A DNA stretch of 64,000 nt from Microbacterium sp. BH-3-3-3 (GCF_001792815.1 NZ_CP017674.1:992001-1056000); one strand, 5' to 3'. Counted from the first letter of the stretch, positions 28,697 to 38,586 are shown. Notes: a model not told the origin generated them from the letters alone. Numbers and translations are program-made.

Positions 28697-30159
28697 GGGG
28701 TGGGGCTTTCCGTCTCGGTCGGCGGGTGCAGTCTGTCGCGCACCATCTGCTGCACCTGGGCGTAGTCGGGGTCGAACTCGTCGACGCCGCCCTCGGGGGT
28801 CAGCTCCAGCGTGCCGACCGGCTGTCCCTTGGCCTTCAGCGCGAGGTCGACGAGCGTGGGAGCGATGAGGCCCTGCGGCAGATCGGTCTCGACGACGTTC
28901 GTTCCCGCCTTCGCGACCTCCTGGAAGTGCGAGAGCACGTTCTGCGGCGTGAACTGGGCGAGGATCGCCTCTTGCAGCTGCCGTTGACGACCCATGCGGT
29001 CGAAGTCGCTGGTCGTGTAGCGCGAACGGGCGAACCACTGGGCGGTGTCGCCGTCCATGTGCTGCGCGCCCGCTTCGACCCAGCCGAAAGCCCAGTCGTC
29101 GACGGGCTGCCCGTCGTAGGCGGGGCCGCCCTTGGGCAGGCGCTCGTTGACGGTGATGTCGATTCCGCCGAGCGCGTCGATCACGTCGGCGAAGCCCTTC
29201 ATGTCGATGAGCACGTAATACGGGATCTGGATGCCGAGGATGCCCTCCGCCGCGTCTTTCGTGGCCTCGATGCCGGGCTCGGAGCCCTGCGACACGGCGT
29301 TCGGGTACAGCGCGTTGCCGTCCTGGCACACCTCGACCTCGGTGCGCAGCTGATTGATGCCGCTCCCCCACCCGCAGGTCGGGTCGAACTTGCCCTCGTG
29401 GCCGTTGGGGTACTCGTCCTGCATCGGGCCCGGAGCGAAGGGGAAGCCCGGCATGTCGCGCGGGATGCCCGTGATGGTCGTCGCGCCGGTGGTGGCGTTG
29501 ACCGAGACCACCGAGATGCTGTCGAAGCGCATGGAGTCGCGACCCTCGCCGGAGTCGGCGCCGAGGAGGAGGATGTTGTAGTACCCGTCGGAGGGCGGCA
29601 CGACGGGCGCCGACTGCGAGAAGATGTCGGCGAACGCGTCGCGCGTGGCGCCCGCGGTCTGCGCGGCCCACGCCGCCCCCGAGCCCGAGAGCACGAGCAG
29701 GCCGACCGAGACGATCGTCATGCCGATCCTCGCCACGGGCCCGACCTTGACCAGGCGCACCAGACGCAGGGTGTCGATCGTGAGCACGACCCACAGCACG
29801 ACGTAGGCCACCAGGGCGATCTGCACGAGGGTGAGCGGCAGCGGGCGGAACCACGACAGGAACTCGGGGATGAACGAGCCCGTCGCCAGGGCGAAGAATC
29901 CGCTCGGCCAGAGCGCCGCACCGATGGCGGCGAGCACGAGGATCGCCCACATCGCGAGGGTCGCGCCGAGGCCGATGCGCCCCAGCCGGCGGGTGCCGGC
30001 GAGCACTTGGGCCGACCCCGGCACGAGGAAGTTCATCACGACGAGCCACCAGCCGCGGCGGGTCATCACCGCGGGATCGGAGGCATCGGGGTTGCGCAGC
30101 GGGCGCGACTCGATGAGCGGCGCCTGCCGGCGGGGGCGCGGCGGGGCCGCCACGCTCAC
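28693..30159 (-). CDS. LytR-CpsA-Psr (LCP) glycopolymer ligase with multi-helix N-terminus
   Basis: A 488-residue protein. After a basic, Pro-rich tail there are four hydrophobic segments between residues about 38 and 180. An extracytoplasmic LCP domain follows from about 190: [19 protein letters not shown] contains the D-x-x-R-x-D motif that binds the pyrophosphate, TITGIPRDM is the next conserved block, and [20 protein letters not shown] near 375 is the R-x-x-x-x-D-x-x-R-x-x-R motif. LCP enzymes transfer undecaprenyl-linked glycopolymers to peptidoglycan (family knowledge). Most have one helix, so four is unusual. GTG 30159 overlaps the purE stop (GTGA). It is the likely final step for the polysaccharide made by this island. 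Confidence 0.9.
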   Translation of the reverse strand: MSVAAPPRPRRQAPLIESRPLRNPDASDPAVMTRRGWWLVVMNFLVPGSAQVLAGTRRLGRIGLGATLAMWAILVLAAIGAALWPSGFFALATGSFIPEFLSWFRPLPLTLVQIALVAYVVLWVVLTIDTLRLVRLVKVGPVARIGMTIVSVGLLVLSGSGAAWAAQTAGATRDAFADIFSQSAPVVPPSDGYYNILLLGADSGEGRDSMRFDSISVVSVNATTGATTITGIPRDMPGFPFAPGPMQDEYPNGHEGKFDPTCGWGSGINQLRTEVEVCQDGNALYPNAVSQGSEPGIEATKDAAEGILGIQIPYYVLIDMKGFADVIDALGGIDITVNERLPKGGPAYDGQPVDDWAFGWVEAGAQHMDGDTAQWFARSRYTTSDFDRMGRQRQLQEAILAQFTPQNVLSHFQEVAKAGTNVVETDLPQGLIAPTLVDLALKAKGQPVGTLELTPEGGVDEFDPDYAQVQQMVRDRLHPPTETESPTP

Positions 30160-30671
30160 AGGGAGTCCTTCAAGCGGCGGTTCTTCTCTTCGACCTGGGC
30201 CTCGAGGTCGCGGGCGTACGACTCGATCCGATCGGCCACCGCGTCGTCGGAGGTGCCCAGGATGCGCGCGGCGAGCAGTCCCGCGTTCTTCGCCCCGTTG
30301 ATCGAGACGGTCGCCACCGGGATGCCGGCGGGCATCTGCACGATGCTCAGCAGGGAGTCGAGACCGTCGAGGGTCGCCAGTTGCACCGGGACGCCGATGA
30401 CCGGCAGGGCGGTGACCGAGGCCAGCATCCCCGGCAGGTGCGCGGCGCCTCCGGCCCCCGCGATGATCGCGCGCAGCCCCCGGCCGCGGGCCTCGCGGCC
30501 GTAGCGCATGAGCTTGTCGGGCGTGCGGTGCGCTGAGACGACCTCCACCTCGTGGGGGATGCCGAACTCGGTGAGCATCTGAGAGGCGTCGCTCATCACG
30601 CGCCAGTCGGAGTCGGAGCCCATGACGACGCCGACCACGGGCGTCTCGGAGGAATGCAGCGGCCGGGTCAC
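30156..30671 (-). CDS. purE: N5-carboxyaminoimidazole ribonucleotide mutase
   Basis: A 171-residue cytosolic enzyme of purine synthesis that converts N5-CAIR to CAIR, working with PurK. It has [18 protein letters not shown] (phosphate loop), [11 protein letters not shown] with the catalytic His, and [17 protein letters not shown] and [20 protein letters not shown]; all are PurE hallmarks. GTG 30671 is six bases after a TACCCT box, indicating a leaderless transcript separate from purK 56 bp upstream. Its stop is coupled to the LCP gene, so housekeeping and wall-assembly genes share a transcript. Confidence 0.95.
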   Translation of the reverse strand: MTRPLHSSETPVVGVVMGSDSDWRVMSDASQMLTEFGIPHEVEVVSAHRTPDKLMRYGREARGRGLRAIIAGAGGAAHLPGMLASVTALPVIGVPVQLATLDGLDSLLSIVQMPAGIPVATVSINGAKNAGLLAARILGTSDDAVADRIESYARDLEAQVEEKNRRLKDSL

Positions 30672-30677
30672 CGGTCC

Positions 30678-30683
30678 AGGGTA
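30678..30683 (-). promoter_or_regulatory. -10 element TACCCT, leaderless purE start
   Basis: TACCCT on the minus strand is six bases from GTG 30671, with no ribosome site between. Confidence 0.5.
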
Positions 30684-30727
30684 GGGCGGCTCGCTGGAAG
30701 AAGCCGGAACGGCGCGCGAGCGCAGGC

Positions 30728-31861
30728 TCAGTCGAAGAACGCCGCGGCGCCGCGCGCCTCGTAGACCACATCGTCGAGGTCGTCACCGATGACGGTGACG
30801 TGCCCCACCTTGCGACCCGGCCGGGGGGCCTTGCCGTAGGTGTGGATCTTCGCCGACGGGTGGGCGGCCATGGCCGGCGCGAAGCGCTCCTCGAGGGTGC
30901 CGTCGACGGGACCGCCGAGCACGTTGATCATGACGGACCACGGGGCGATGGCATCCGTCGACCCCAGCGGCAGGTCGAGAACCGCGCGCAGGTGCTGCTC
31001 GAACTGGCTGGTGACCGCCCCGTCCTGCGTCCAGTGCCCACTGTTGTGCGGGCGCATCGCGAGCTCGTTGATGAGGATGCGCTCGTCGGTGGTCTCGAAC
31101 AGCTCGACCGCGAGCATGCCCGTGACCCCCAGCCCCTCGGCCACGGCGACGCCGATCTCGGCCGCAACGCGCTGCACCCGGTCGGCCGCGCGGGGGGCCG
31201 GGGCGAGCACCTCGGCGCAGACGCCGCCGCGCTGCACGGTCTCGACGATCGGGTAGGCCCGAACCTCCCCCGACGGACGCCGCGCCACCTGCTGCGCGAG
31301 CTCGCGGGTGAAGTCGACGAGCTCCTCGACCAGGAGCGAGCCCCCGTTGCCGTCCTCGGCCAGGGCGGCGAACCAGTCGTCAGCCTCCGTCGCGGCCGAC
31401 ACGACGCGTACGCCCTTGCCGTCGTACCCGCCGCGCGCGGTCTTCACCACCGCGCGACCGCCGTGGTCGTCGAGGAAGGACTGCAGGTCGGCGGCGTCGG
31501 AGACGGCCGCCCATTCGGGCTGCGGGAGGCCGAGCTCGGCCATGCGCCGACGCATGACGAGCTTGTCCTGCGCCACCCCCAGCGGGGCGGGACCCGGGTG
31601 CACGGCGACACCGGCATCGACGAGGGCGGCCAGGACGTCCTGCGGCACGTGCTCGTGGTCGAAGGTGATCACGTCGACGTCGCGAGCGAACGCCAGCACG
31701 GTGTCGACGTCGCGGTAGTCGCCCACGGCGGTCGCCGCCAGCGCCGCGGACATCCCCTCGTCTTCGGCGAGAACGCGGATCTCGAGCCCCAGCTCCACGG
31801 CGGGCGCGATCATCATCCGCGCCAGCTGTCCGCCACCGACCACTCCGACTCGCAGCACCAT
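30728..31861 (-). CDS. purK: 5-(carboxyamino)imidazole ribonucleotide synthase
   Basis: A 377-residue ATP-grasp enzyme that makes N5-CAIR from AIR, bicarbonate and ATP. Visible are [14 protein letters not shown] at residue 4, [10 protein letters not shown] near 72, [13 protein letters not shown] near 145 (ATP-grasp loop), [19 protein letters not shown] near 180, and [19 protein letters not shown] near 265 (metal- and ATP-binding). ATG 31861 has an AAGGAG ribosome site five bases upstream, so it is preferred over ATG 31885, eight codons earlier. A CAGAAT box just upstream could be its promoter. purE follows, with its own promoter. Confidence 0.95.
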   Translation of the reverse strand: MVLRVGVVGGGQLARMMIAPAVELGLEIRVLAEDEGMSAALAATAVGDYRDVDTVLAFARDVDVITFDHEHVPQDVLAALVDAGVAVHPGPAPLGVAQDKLVMRRRMAELGLPQPEWAAVSDAADLQSFLDDHGGRAVVKTARGGYDGKGVRVVSAATEADDWFAALAEDGNGGSLLVEELVDFTRELAQQVARRPSGEVRAYPIVETVQRGGVCAEVLAPAPRAADRVQRVAAEIGVAVAEGLGVTGMLAVELFETTDERILINELAMRPHNSGHWTQDGAVTSQFEQHLRAVLDLPLGSTDAIAPWSVMINVLGGPVDGTLEERFAPAMAAHPSAKIHTYGKAPRPGRKVGHVTVIGDDLDDVVYEARGAAAFFD

Positions 31862-31948
31862 GCCGCTCCTTCCGTCGGCATCCATTCTGTCGGGCCCGTC
31901 ACGGGGGCGCGAGCCGGGTGCCGCCCACTCCGGGAGGCGCCGCTCGGG

Positions 31949-32503
31949 TCAGACGTCGACCGAGCCCGAGCCGAACGTCTGCGAATCGCGGTGCGCCAGG
32001 ATCTGGTTGACCTCGACCTGGTCGACGAGGGTCTCGTGCACGAGCACCGCGTTCGGGATGTTCTTCATGCGCAACGCCGGCTCCACGCCGTTCGACAGCG
32101 ACAGGGTGCCCGCGCCCCACAGACGCTGCAGGATGCCGCGCCGCATCTGGATCGCATAGCCCCGCACGTGCGAGATCTCGCGGTGGTTCGCCCCGAACGG
32201 CCCCGAGCGTTCGATCACCCGGCGCGTCGTGATGGTCCAGGTGTGCGAGAGCCAGACGAGGAACGGGATGACCACGAAGAGCAGCACGAGCGCCCCGGCC
32301 GTCGTCAGCAGCATCCAGTTCTCGTACGGCGCCGGGAGGTTGTCGTAGAAGTAGGCCGTCGCCCCCGCGACCGCGATCAGGACGAGGCCCGACCACGTCA
32401 GACGCCGCGCGTGCGCCCGCAGTCGCGCGATGCGCAGTTCCGGCGCAGCGGTGCCCGGCGCCGGCGTGCGCGGGCGCCCGATCGAGCTGGTCGGCTGGGT
32501 CAC
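31949..32503 (-). CDS. PH-domain (bPH_2/DUF304-like) membrane protein
   Basis: A 184-residue protein. Residues about 37-57 and 68-88 are membrane helices, followed by a PH-like beta domain with HTWTITTRRVIERSGPFG and REISHVRGYAIQMRRGILQRLWGAGTL split across about 90-140. It matches the membrane protein found between purK and birA in other actinobacteria, including Rv3278c of M. tuberculosis. Function is unknown. GTG 32503 lies six bases after a CACAAT box, implying a leaderless start. There is an 87-bp gap to purK downstream and a 116-bp gap to birA upstream, neither with a recognisable gene. Confidence 0.82.
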   Translation of the reverse strand: MTQPTSSIGRPRTPAPGTAAPELRIARLRAHARRLTWSGLVLIAVAGATAYFYDNLPAPYENWMLLTTAGALVLLFVVIPFLVWLSHTWTITTRRVIERSGPFGANHREISHVRGYAIQMRRGILQRLWGAGTLSLSNGVEPALRMKNIPNAVLVHETLVDQVEVNQILAHRDSQTFGSGSVDV

Positions 32504-32509
32504 GTTCTC

Positions 32510-32515
32510 ATTGTG
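32510..32515 (-). promoter_or_regulatory. -10 element CACAAT for the PH-domain gene
   Basis: CACAAT on the minus strand is six bases from GTG 32503. The same hexamer precedes lpdA. Confidence 0.48.
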
Positions 32516-32619
32516 CGGCGTGAGCCGCGTCAGACCCGTCGCACACGCGGAACGGCGGCGGGGTCATCGCCCGTGCGCCCTCGCGTCCGTCGGCGCGCGT
32601 GCCCGTCAGCGCGTGCCCG

Positions 32620-33402
32620 TCAGCGCACGTGGACGACGTCGCCGGCCGAGACGATCGTCTCGATCGTTCCGGATTCGACGACCAGGCGACCATCCGCGTC
32701 GAGGCGCGACGCGCGCCCCCGCACGCTCGTTCCGTCGGGAAGCGAGACCGTGACCTCGCGCCCGATCGTCGTGCACAGCTTCTCGATGTCGCGGTGCACG
32801 CGCTCGGCCCCTCCCGACGACAGGTGCGACAGAAGCTCGCCGAAGTGCTCGACGTAGTCGGCGAGCAGGCGGTCGTCGTCGCACTCGGCACCGATCGCGG
32901 CGAACGAGGTGGCCGTGGTCACCGGCAGATCGGCACGGCTCATGCGCGTGTTGATCCCCGCGCCGACCACGACCGTGTCGAAGGTCTCCGGCACGGCCTC
33001 GGCCAGGATGCCGCAGATCTTGCCGCCGTCGACGAGGACGTCGTTCGGCCACTTGAGCTCGGCGGTGCCCCCGTGACCGGTCAGCTGGGTACGAATCGCC
33101 CGCGTCATCGCGGCGCCCGCCGCGAGCGGCACCCAGCCGCGCAGCGCGAGGGGGATCGTCGAGGCGTCGACCACCAGCGACACGGCGAGCGCGGTCCCCG
33201 CCGGCGCCGTCCACGACCGGTCGAGCCGCCCGCGCCCCGCGCGCTGGTCGTCGGTCACCAGCAGCGACAGGTGGGGCCACCCGGCCGGATCGTGCGTGAC
33301 CGCGGCGACGACGTCGGCGTTCGTGGAGTCGGTGGTCTCGACCACCTGGACACGGGGGCTCCGGGCCGCGGTGCGCGGGTAACCGTCTGAGGGAATCGCC
33401 AT
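32620..33402 (-). CDS. birA: biotin--[acetyl-CoA carboxylase] ligase
   Basis: A 260-residue class I biotin protein ligase without an N-terminal DNA-binding domain. It has [13 protein letters not shown] at residue 19, [20 protein letters not shown] near 50 (the GRGRxxR biotinyl-AMP loop), [20 protein letters not shown] near 115, and a C-terminal SH3-like domain ([14 protein letters not shown]). It attaches biotin to the EAMKM lysine of the carboxylase alpha chain encoded at 40780. ATG 33402 is seven bases after a TAGGGT box. It is divergent from accD, which has the same box and spacing, so ligase and its substrate complex are likely co-expressed. Confidence 0.95.
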   Translation of the reverse strand: MAIPSDGYPRTAARSPRVQVVETTDSTNADVVAAVTHDPAGWPHLSLLVTDDQRAGRGRLDRSWTAPAGTALAVSLVVDASTIPLALRGWVPLAAGAAMTRAIRTQLTGHGGTAELKWPNDVLVDGGKICGILAEAVPETFDTVVVGAGINTRMSRADLPVTTATSFAAIGAECDDDRLLADYVEHFGELLSHLSSGGAERVHRDIEKLCTTIGREVTVSLPDGTSVRGRASRLDADGRLVVESGTIETIVSAGDVVHVR

Positions 33403-33409
33403 GCACCAC

Positions 33410-33554
33410 ACCCTAGGGATCCCGCCGGATCGGGGCACCCGTCTTGCGCGTCGGCGCGTCACCGGGCAGGGACGGCGGTGGACGGATGCCACAGCACCCC
33501 ACGGTTTCGCTTGTGGGTACCCTCCAACGCCGGTGCCGTCGCGGTCGCTAGGGT
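33410..33554. promoter_or_regulatory. paired divergent TAGGGT promoters of birA and accD
   Basis: TAGGGT occurs on the minus strand at 33410-33415 and on the plus strand at 33549-33554, each seven bases from its start codon. Identical boxes and spacing suggest matched, leaderless expression of the two genes. Confidence 0.6.
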
Positions 33555-33561
33555 GGAAAGC

Positions 33562-35151
33562 GTGACCGACCAGCCCGATCTCTTCACCACCGCCGGCAAG
33601 ATCGCGGACCTGCGCACCAGGTTCCAGGAGGCGGTCGTCGACGCCGAAGCCGCCGCCCGCGACAAGCAGCACGCGAAGGGCAAGCTCACCGCGCGCGAGC
33701 GCCTCGAGATGCTGGTCGACCCCGGCTCGTTCGTCGAACTCGACGAGTACGTCCGCCACCGCACCACCGCCTTCGGCATGGACAAGTCCCGCCCCTACGG
33801 CGACTCGGTCGTCACCGGCACCGGCACCATCCACGGCCGCACCGTCGCGGTGTACGCGCAGGACTTCTCGACCTTCGGCGGGTCGCTCGGCGAGGTCGCC
33901 GGCGACAAGATCATCAAGGTGATGGAGCTGGCGCTTCGCAGCGGCATCCCGATCATCGGCATCCTGGACTCCGGCGGAGCGCGCATCCAGGAGGGCGTCG
34001 TGGCCCTCGGCAAGTACGGCGAGATCTTCCGCCTGAACACCGCGGCCTCGGGCGTCATCCCGCAGATCTCGCTCATCATGGGCCCCGCCGCCGGAGGGGC
34101 CGTGTACTCCCCCGCCCTCACCGACTTCGTCATCATGGTCGACAAGACCAGCCAGATGTTCGTCACCGGTCCCGACGTGATCAAGACCGTCACCGGCGAG
34201 GACGTCGGGATGGAAGAGCTCGGCGGCGCGCACACGCACAACACCCGCTCGGGCGTCGCGCACTACCTCGCCGACGACGAGGACGACGCGATCGACTACG
34301 CGCGGAGCCTCATCGGCTACCTCCCCGACAACAACCTCGCCGAGATCCCGGTGTACGACACCCCGTTCGAGTTCGAGACGACCGATGCCGATCGCTCGCT
34401 CAACACGGTCATCCCCGACTCCCCCAACCAGCCGTACGACATCCACACGGTCATCTCCGGGCTCGTCGACGGCGCCGACTTCCTCGAGGTGCAGCCGCTG
34501 TTCGCCCCGAACATCGTGATCGGCTTCGGCCGCATCGAGGGACGCACGGTCGGCATCATCGCCAACCAGCCGTCGCAGATGGCGGGCACCCTGAACATCG
34601 ACGCCGGCGAGAAGGCCAGCCGGTTCGTGCGCTTCTGCGACGCGTTCTCGATCCCCATCGTCACCCTCGTCGACGTCCCCGGCTACCTCCCCGGCACCGA
34701 CCAGGAGTGGACCGGCGTCATCCGCCGCGGTGCGAAGCTGCTGTACGCCTACGCCGAGGCCACCGTGCCGCTGGTGACGGTGATCCTGCGCAAGGCCTAC
34801 GGCGGGGCCTACATCGTCATGGGCTCGAAGCAGCTCGGCGCCGACATCAACCTCGCCTGGCCCACCGCCGAGATCGCCGTCATGGGCGGTCAGGGCGCGG
34901 TCAACATCCTGTACCGCGGCGAGATCAAGCGCGCCGAAGAGGCCGGCGAAGACGTCGCCGCCGTGCGCACGCGCCTGGCCAACGAATACACGTACAACGT
35001 GGCATCGCCGTTCCTCGCCGCCGAGCGCGGCGAGCTCGACGGGATCATCGAACCGGCGCAGACGCGCGTGTCGATCGCCAAGGCCCTGCGGGCCCTGCGC
35101 AACAAGCGCGCGAGCCTGCCCGCCAAGAAGCACGGGAACATCCCGCTGTGA
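33562..35151 (+). CDS. accD5: acyl-CoA carboxylase beta (carboxyltransferase) subunit
   Basis: A 529-residue carboxyltransferase of the AccD5/PccB class, which moves CO2 from carboxybiotin to acetyl- or propionyl-CoA to feed fatty acid synthesis. N-half landmarks are [34 protein letters not shown] near 140 (oxyanion loop) and [18 protein letters not shown] near 175. C-half landmarks are [15 protein letters not shown] near 375, [20 protein letters not shown] near 415 and [15 protein letters not shown] near 435. GTG 33562 follows a TAGGGT box by seven bases. It overlaps accE by GTGA. The alpha subunit is encoded 5.6 kb downstream. Confidence 0.95.
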   Translation: MTDQPDLFTTAGKIADLRTRFQEAVVDAEAAARDKQHAKGKLTARERLEMLVDPGSFVELDEYVRHRTTAFGMDKSRPYGDSVVTGTGTIHGRTVAVYAQDFSTFGGSLGEVAGDKIIKVMELALRSGIPIIGILDSGGARIQEGVVALGKYGEIFRLNTAASGVIPQISLIMGPAAGGAVYSPALTDFVIMVDKTSQMFVTGPDVIKTVTGEDVGMEELGGAHTHNTRSGVAHYLADDEDDAIDYARSLIGYLPDNNLAEIPVYDTPFEFETTDADRSLNTVIPDSPNQPYDIHTVISGLVDGADFLEVQPLFAPNIVIGFGRIEGRTVGIIANQPSQMAGTLNIDAGEKASRFVRFCDAFSIPIVTLVDVPGYLPGTDQEWTGVIRRGAKLLYAYAEATVPLVTVILRKAYGGAYIVMGSKQLGADINLAWPTAEIAVMGGQGAVNILYRGEIKRAEEAGEDVAAVRTRLANEYTYNVASPFLAAERGELDGIIEPAQTRVSIAKALRALRNKRASLPAKKHGNIPL

Positions 35152-35396
35152 GCCGGCCGAGCACCGACGCCGGGATCGACCCCGGCGCACCGCGCGCCGT
35201 TGCCGAGGTCGTCCGCGGCACCCCCACCGAAGAGGAGCTGGCTGCGGCGGTCGTCGTGGTCAGCGAGGCCTACCTGCGCGAGGTAGCCGACGCCACGGTG
35301 CCCGAGACCGCGACGCGCTCGCGGTGGGAGCTCTCGGCGCGCGGGCTGCGCCGGCCGCTCGACCGCATCGCCGGCTGGAACGGATTCACCGCCTGA
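35148..35396 (+). CDS. accE: acyl-CoA carboxylase epsilon subunit
   Basis: An 82-residue protein with the short conserved core [18 protein letters not shown] near residue 20 and a basic C-terminal tail ending [15 protein letters not shown] near 60-75, as in actinobacterial AccE subunits that stabilise alpha-beta carboxylase complexes. GTG 35148 overlaps the accD stop (GTGA) and is in the only frame that gives this conserved protein. This small subunit is specific to actinobacteria. It is the last gene of the accD-accE operon, with a hairpin 150 bp downstream. Confidence 0.88.
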   Translation: MSRPSTDAGIDPGAPRAVAEVVRGTPTEEELAAAVVVVSEAYLREVADATVPETATRSRWELSARGLRRPLDRIAGWNGFTA

Positions 35397-35545
35397 ACCT
35401 CGGAAGTGTCCCCCGAAATGCCTACAGACGACGGTGGGGCAGCTGTCGAATACTGGAGGAGCTGGAACGCATCATGCGTTCGGTCGGACCGCTCTGAGAG
35501 CCGGTTCCGGCTTTGCGGGCAGTTTTCGGGTAACTGTCCGCCCGG

Positions 35546-35576
35546 GTGAGGGGTCGGCGATCACGCCGCCCCTCAC
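35546..35576. terminator. hairpin after accE
   Basis: GTGAGGGG-T-CGGCG (35546-35559) pairs with CGCCGCCCCTCAC (35564-35576) around an ATCA loop, with one bulged T. It sits between convergent accE and the 35638 gene. The remaining 35397-35545 stretch holds no supported gene. Confidence 0.6.
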
Positions 35577-35637
35577 CCCTCGGTCTTCTCGGTGCACGTG
35601 CGTCGGCGGTTCCCCCCTCCGCCCCTGGCCCCGGCTG

Positions 35638-36672
35638 TCAGCGGGGTCGGCGGATCTCACGCCAGAGGTCGACCTCATCGTCGTCGCCGGAGCCGCCCTC
35701 GCCGCGGGAGCGCCCGACGACCGTCACCGCCACCTCGTGGTGCGGCGACGTGCGGATGATCAGGCGCTCCGAGACGGCATCGCTGAGGACGGAGGCCAGT
35801 TCCGTGCGGATGTCGTCGAGGTCGGCCGCGCCGAGCCCCGCGAGCCCACCTTCGTCGAAGAGGTTCACCACGGCCCCGCGCCGGCGCGCGGCGTCGATCT
35901 CGGCGCGGACGCCGTCGTCGAGCAGGCGTGTGCCGCGCAGCTCGTCGCGGAGGCTGGCCTCGGCGCGGCGGGCGGCGGCCTTGTCGGACGGCCGGAGATT
36001 GCCCCCCGACTCGATGGTGCGGGCCAGCACGGGGCCGGCCGCCTGCAACGCCCGCTGCACGTGGATACGACGTTCCCGCTGCCGGCCGCTCTGCGAAGCC
36101 TGCCAGGCCGACGCGGCCTGCTGCAGCTCCGCGAGATGGTCGGCGTCGCGGGCCGTGCGATCCAGAGCGATCATCACGAGCTGGGCGGCGGCGACCCAGA
36201 CCAGCGAGCCGACGAGACCCAGGCTGAAGGCGGCGAGGGGTCCGAGCCAGAACGACGCCGACAGGGTGAGCACCGCCATGCCGACCCACGCGACGATCGG
36301 ACGCCGACGGATCATGATGATGGTCATCAACGCGCCGATGGCGCCGATCACCCAGGTCACGAACGGTTGCGTCCGGCCCGCCTCGGTCACCGCGAAGAAG
36401 GTCGCGTTGGGGACGACGACGGCCGCCAGCAGCGCCAGCGCCACGCCCCAGTTGGGCACGCGCCGCGCCACCCGGGGTTCGGCGGACTGCTCGGGGGTGC
36501 CCGTGCCGATCGCGAAGACCCACAGCCACGTCACCGGCAGGTACAGCACGAGCGCGGCCACGATCAGCCACCCGCGTTCGACGGTGTCGGGCTCGGTCCA
36601 CAGCAGACCGCGCGCCGCGAGATAGGCGGTGAAGGCGAGGGCGATCCCCGAGAGGATGGAACGGACGGTCAC
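35638..36672 (-). CDS. membrane protein of a two-component locus, unknown function
   Basis: A 344-residue protein. Six hydrophobic segments occupy the first 175 residues, then a cytoplasmic domain with a charged helical stretch (LQQAASAWQASQSGRQRERR) and a small alpha/beta domain with RTSPHHEVAVTVVGRSRGEG near 310-330. It overlaps the sensor kinase gene by four bases (ATGA) and is the last gene of the three-gene locus. Its 6-TM-plus-cytoplasmic architecture parallels the kinase, but no H-box or ATP-binding motif is visible. It could be a third signalling component or a degenerate kinase. No family recognised. Confidence 0.7.
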   Translation of the reverse strand: MTVRSILSGIALAFTAYLAARGLLWTEPDTVERGWLIVAALVLYLPVTWLWVFAIGTGTPEQSAEPRVARRVPNWGVALALLAAVVVPNATFFAVTEAGRTQPFVTWVIGAIGALMTIIMIRRRPIVAWVGMAVLTLSASFWLGPLAAFSLGLVGSLVWVAAAQLVMIALDRTARDADHLAELQQAASAWQASQSGRQRERRIHVQRALQAAGPVLARTIESGGNLRPSDKAAARRAEASLRDELRGTRLLDDGVRAEIDAARRRGAVVNLFDEGGLAGLGAADLDDIRTELASVLSDAVSERLIIRTSPHHEVAVTVVGRSRGEGGSGDDDEVDLWREIRRPR

Positions 36673-37925
36673 CAGCGGTCACCGCTCTCCCACTCGAGCG
36701 TGACGGTGGTGCCCGTCGGACCCGACTCGATGTCGCTGCGTCCCCCGACCGCCGTCAAGCGGGCGATGATCGAGCCCCGGATGCCGAGACGATCGGGCGG
36801 GATCGAGTCGAGGGCGAATCCGCCTCCGGAGTCGCGCACGCGCACGGCGACGCCTCCGGGCGCGGCATCACCGGTGAGCTGGACGGTCAGCCCCTGCGCG
36901 TCGGCGTGCTGCACGGCGTTCGCGACGGCCTGCATCGCCGCGAGCACGAGCGCACGGGCCACGCGTCCGGGCACGCGGGGAGTGCCCTCCTCGACGCGGC
37001 GCGCCACCTCGATCTCCACGCCCAGGTCGCGCGCGGCGATCTCGATGTCGTCGGCGAGCCTCGAGGCGGGGACCGGCTCGTCGCTGCCCTCGAGGGCGTC
37101 CTTCTCGGCGTTGGCCAGACGCGTGAGAGCCTCACGCGCCATGCTGACCGCGAGGGTCCGCTCCCGCGGGGTGCCGGCGCGCTCCGCGGCCAGCAGAGCC
37201 CCCAGCACGCTGTCGTGCATCAGGGCCGCCACCGCGATGCGCTCGTGCTCGCCGGCGGCGGTGGCCGCCGCGGTCGCGTAGCTCGACACCGCGAGCGTGC
37301 GGGCCTGGTCGACGTTGGCCGCGATCGAGCGGTACATCCACGCCAGGGTGAGCAGCACGCTGCCGAGGATCAGCGCGAACGACACGTCGAGCAGGATCGG
37401 CACGATGAACTCGGGCCGCCCGCCGGCCTGCACCAGCCGGACGACGCCGAACAGCAGAGGTGCGGCCATCGTCCACGCAATCTGGAACGGCAGCGGGAAG
37501 GCCACGACCGCGGCGACCGTCGCGACGTTGACGAGGTAGAAGATCCACGGGTTCTCGGTGGGCACGGGGGTCGGACCGCCAGCCGTGGCCACCGGCCAGA
37601 GCGCCAGCGCGACCAGGAAGAGAACGGCGAAGACCCCCGAGAAGATGCGGGCGAAACGCCCCACCGCGCACGCCACGATCATGGCGACGAGCGGCACGAA
37701 CACGCCTACGACGAGGGGCAGATGCCATCCCGCGGCCTCGTCGCCCGGGACGAACGCGGCGACGAACGCCTGCGCCCCCAAGACGAGGGACGCCGGTCCC
37801 ACGATGATCGTGAGCACCCGCTCGATGCGGGTCTGCGTGAAGGAACCCGTGTCGGCTTGGACCTCACGAGTGTGGGGGATGCGCCCCCACGCTTCGTCCA
37901 GGACCGACCGGTCGTTCTCACCCAT
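36669..37925 (-). CDS. sensor histidine kinase, NarL/DesK-like
   Basis: A 418-residue kinase. Six hydrophobic segments lie between residues about 35 and 205. The dimerisation helix follows with ALMHDSVLGALLAAERAGT near 230, where the His is the likely phosphorylation site. The ATPase domain has VANAVQHADAQGL (N-box) near 335 and VRVRDSGGGFAL (G1) near 360, then GIRGSIIARL. There is no periplasmic sensor domain, so it probably senses a membrane or wall signal. ATG 37925 overlaps the regulator gene by eight bases. This locus interrupts an otherwise conserved neighbourhood between accE and maf. Confidence 0.87.
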   Translation of the reverse strand: MGENDRSVLDEAWGRIPHTREVQADTGSFTQTRIERVLTIIVGPASLVLGAQAFVAAFVPGDEAAGWHLPLVVGVFVPLVAMIVACAVGRFARIFSGVFAVLFLVALALWPVATAGGPTPVPTENPWIFYLVNVATVAAVVAFPLPFQIAWTMAAPLLFGVVRLVQAGGRPEFIVPILLDVSFALILGSVLLTLAWMYRSIAANVDQARTLAVSSYATAAATAAGEHERIAVAALMHDSVLGALLAAERAGTPRERTLAVSMAREALTRLANAEKDALEGSDEPVPASRLADDIEIAARDLGVEIEVARRVEEGTPRVPGRVARALVLAAMQAVANAVQHADAQGLTVQLTGDAAPGGVAVRVRDSGGGFALDSIPPDRLGIRGSIIARLTAVGGRSDIESGPTGTTVTLEWESGDRW

Positions 37926-38586
37926 GGCCCGCGGGGGCGTCGGGCGCGTCGTGCAGGATGCCGTCTTCCATGGCGCGCCGCAGCAGGTCGACCTTGGTCG
38001 GCGCCGGGCGTCCGACCTCGACGTACTTCACCCGCACGCGCGTGATGTTCTCTTTCGCTGTCGAGTACGCCACTCCGAGCCGCTCCGCGACGGCTTTGAG
38101 CGGCAATCCGGCCGCGTACAGCCGCAGGACCTCGCGCTCGCGCGCCGACAACTGGGCATCGGCGAACTCGCGGTCGCCCTCGACAGCGCTGGCCCACTCG
38201 ACGTTGTCGAGCAGTTCTCCGCGGGCGACCACGGCGATGGCGCCCAGGACCTCGTGCGTCGGAGACGACTTGCTCACGATGCCGGCCGCTCCCGCGGCGA
38301 GCGCCTCGCGCACCGCGGCGGCACGATCGGCGACGCTGTGGATGATGACGCTGGAGCCGTCGCGCACGACGCGGTCGACGTTCTCGGACACCGTGGTGCC
38401 GTCGCCGAGGGTGAGGTCGAGCACGACGACATCGGCCGGCGACGTGGCCGAAGCGCGACGCCAGGCGAGGTAGGACGAGACGTTCGCGCCGGAGAAGACC
38501 ACATCGGTGGCTTCGGTGCGCGTCAGTGCGGCTTCGAGTCCGAGCCGGACCGACTCGTGATCATCGATGAGGGCGACGCGCGTCAT
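37918..38586 (-). CDS. LuxR/NarL-family response regulator
   Basis: A 222-residue regulator. The receiver domain has acidic pair LIDDHESVRLG at residues 6-16, phospho-acceptor Asp in VVVLDLTLGDG near 55, and VSKSSPTHE with the conserved Lys near 105. The C-terminal HTH is LSAREREVLRLYAAGLPLKA followed by VAERLGVAYSTAKENITRV (about 148-190). ATG 38586 is six bases after a TACGAT box, so the operon starts with a leaderless regulator followed by the kinase and the membrane protein. Targets are unknown. Confidence 0.9.
   Translation of the reverse strand: MTRVALIDDHESVRLGLEAALTRTEATDVVFSGANVSSYLAWRRASATSPADVVVLDLTLGDGTTVSENVDRVVRDGSSVIIHSVADRAAAVREALAAGAAGIVSKSSPTHEVLGAIAVVARGELLDNVEWASAVEGDREFADAQLSAREREVLRLYAAGLPLKAVAERLGVAYSTAKENITRVRVKYVEVGRPAPTKVDLLRRAMEDGILHDAPDAPAGHG

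Noticed and set aside
30672..30727. Purine riboswitch before purE
   Set aside because: The gap is only 56 bp and a TACCCT box lies six bases from the start codon, leaving no leader.
31862..31885. Longer purK start at ATG 31885
   Set aside because: The AAGGAG site sits at the correct distance only for ATG 31861, and the extra eight residues precede the conserved first strand.
35418..35497. Small frames between accE and its terminator, including a seven-codon ATG frame at 35474-35497 behind GGAGGAG
   Set aside because: There is no plus-strand gene downstream to regulate, spacing to the start is long, and no homology is recognisable. A small RNA ending at the 35546 hairpin remains possible but unsupported.
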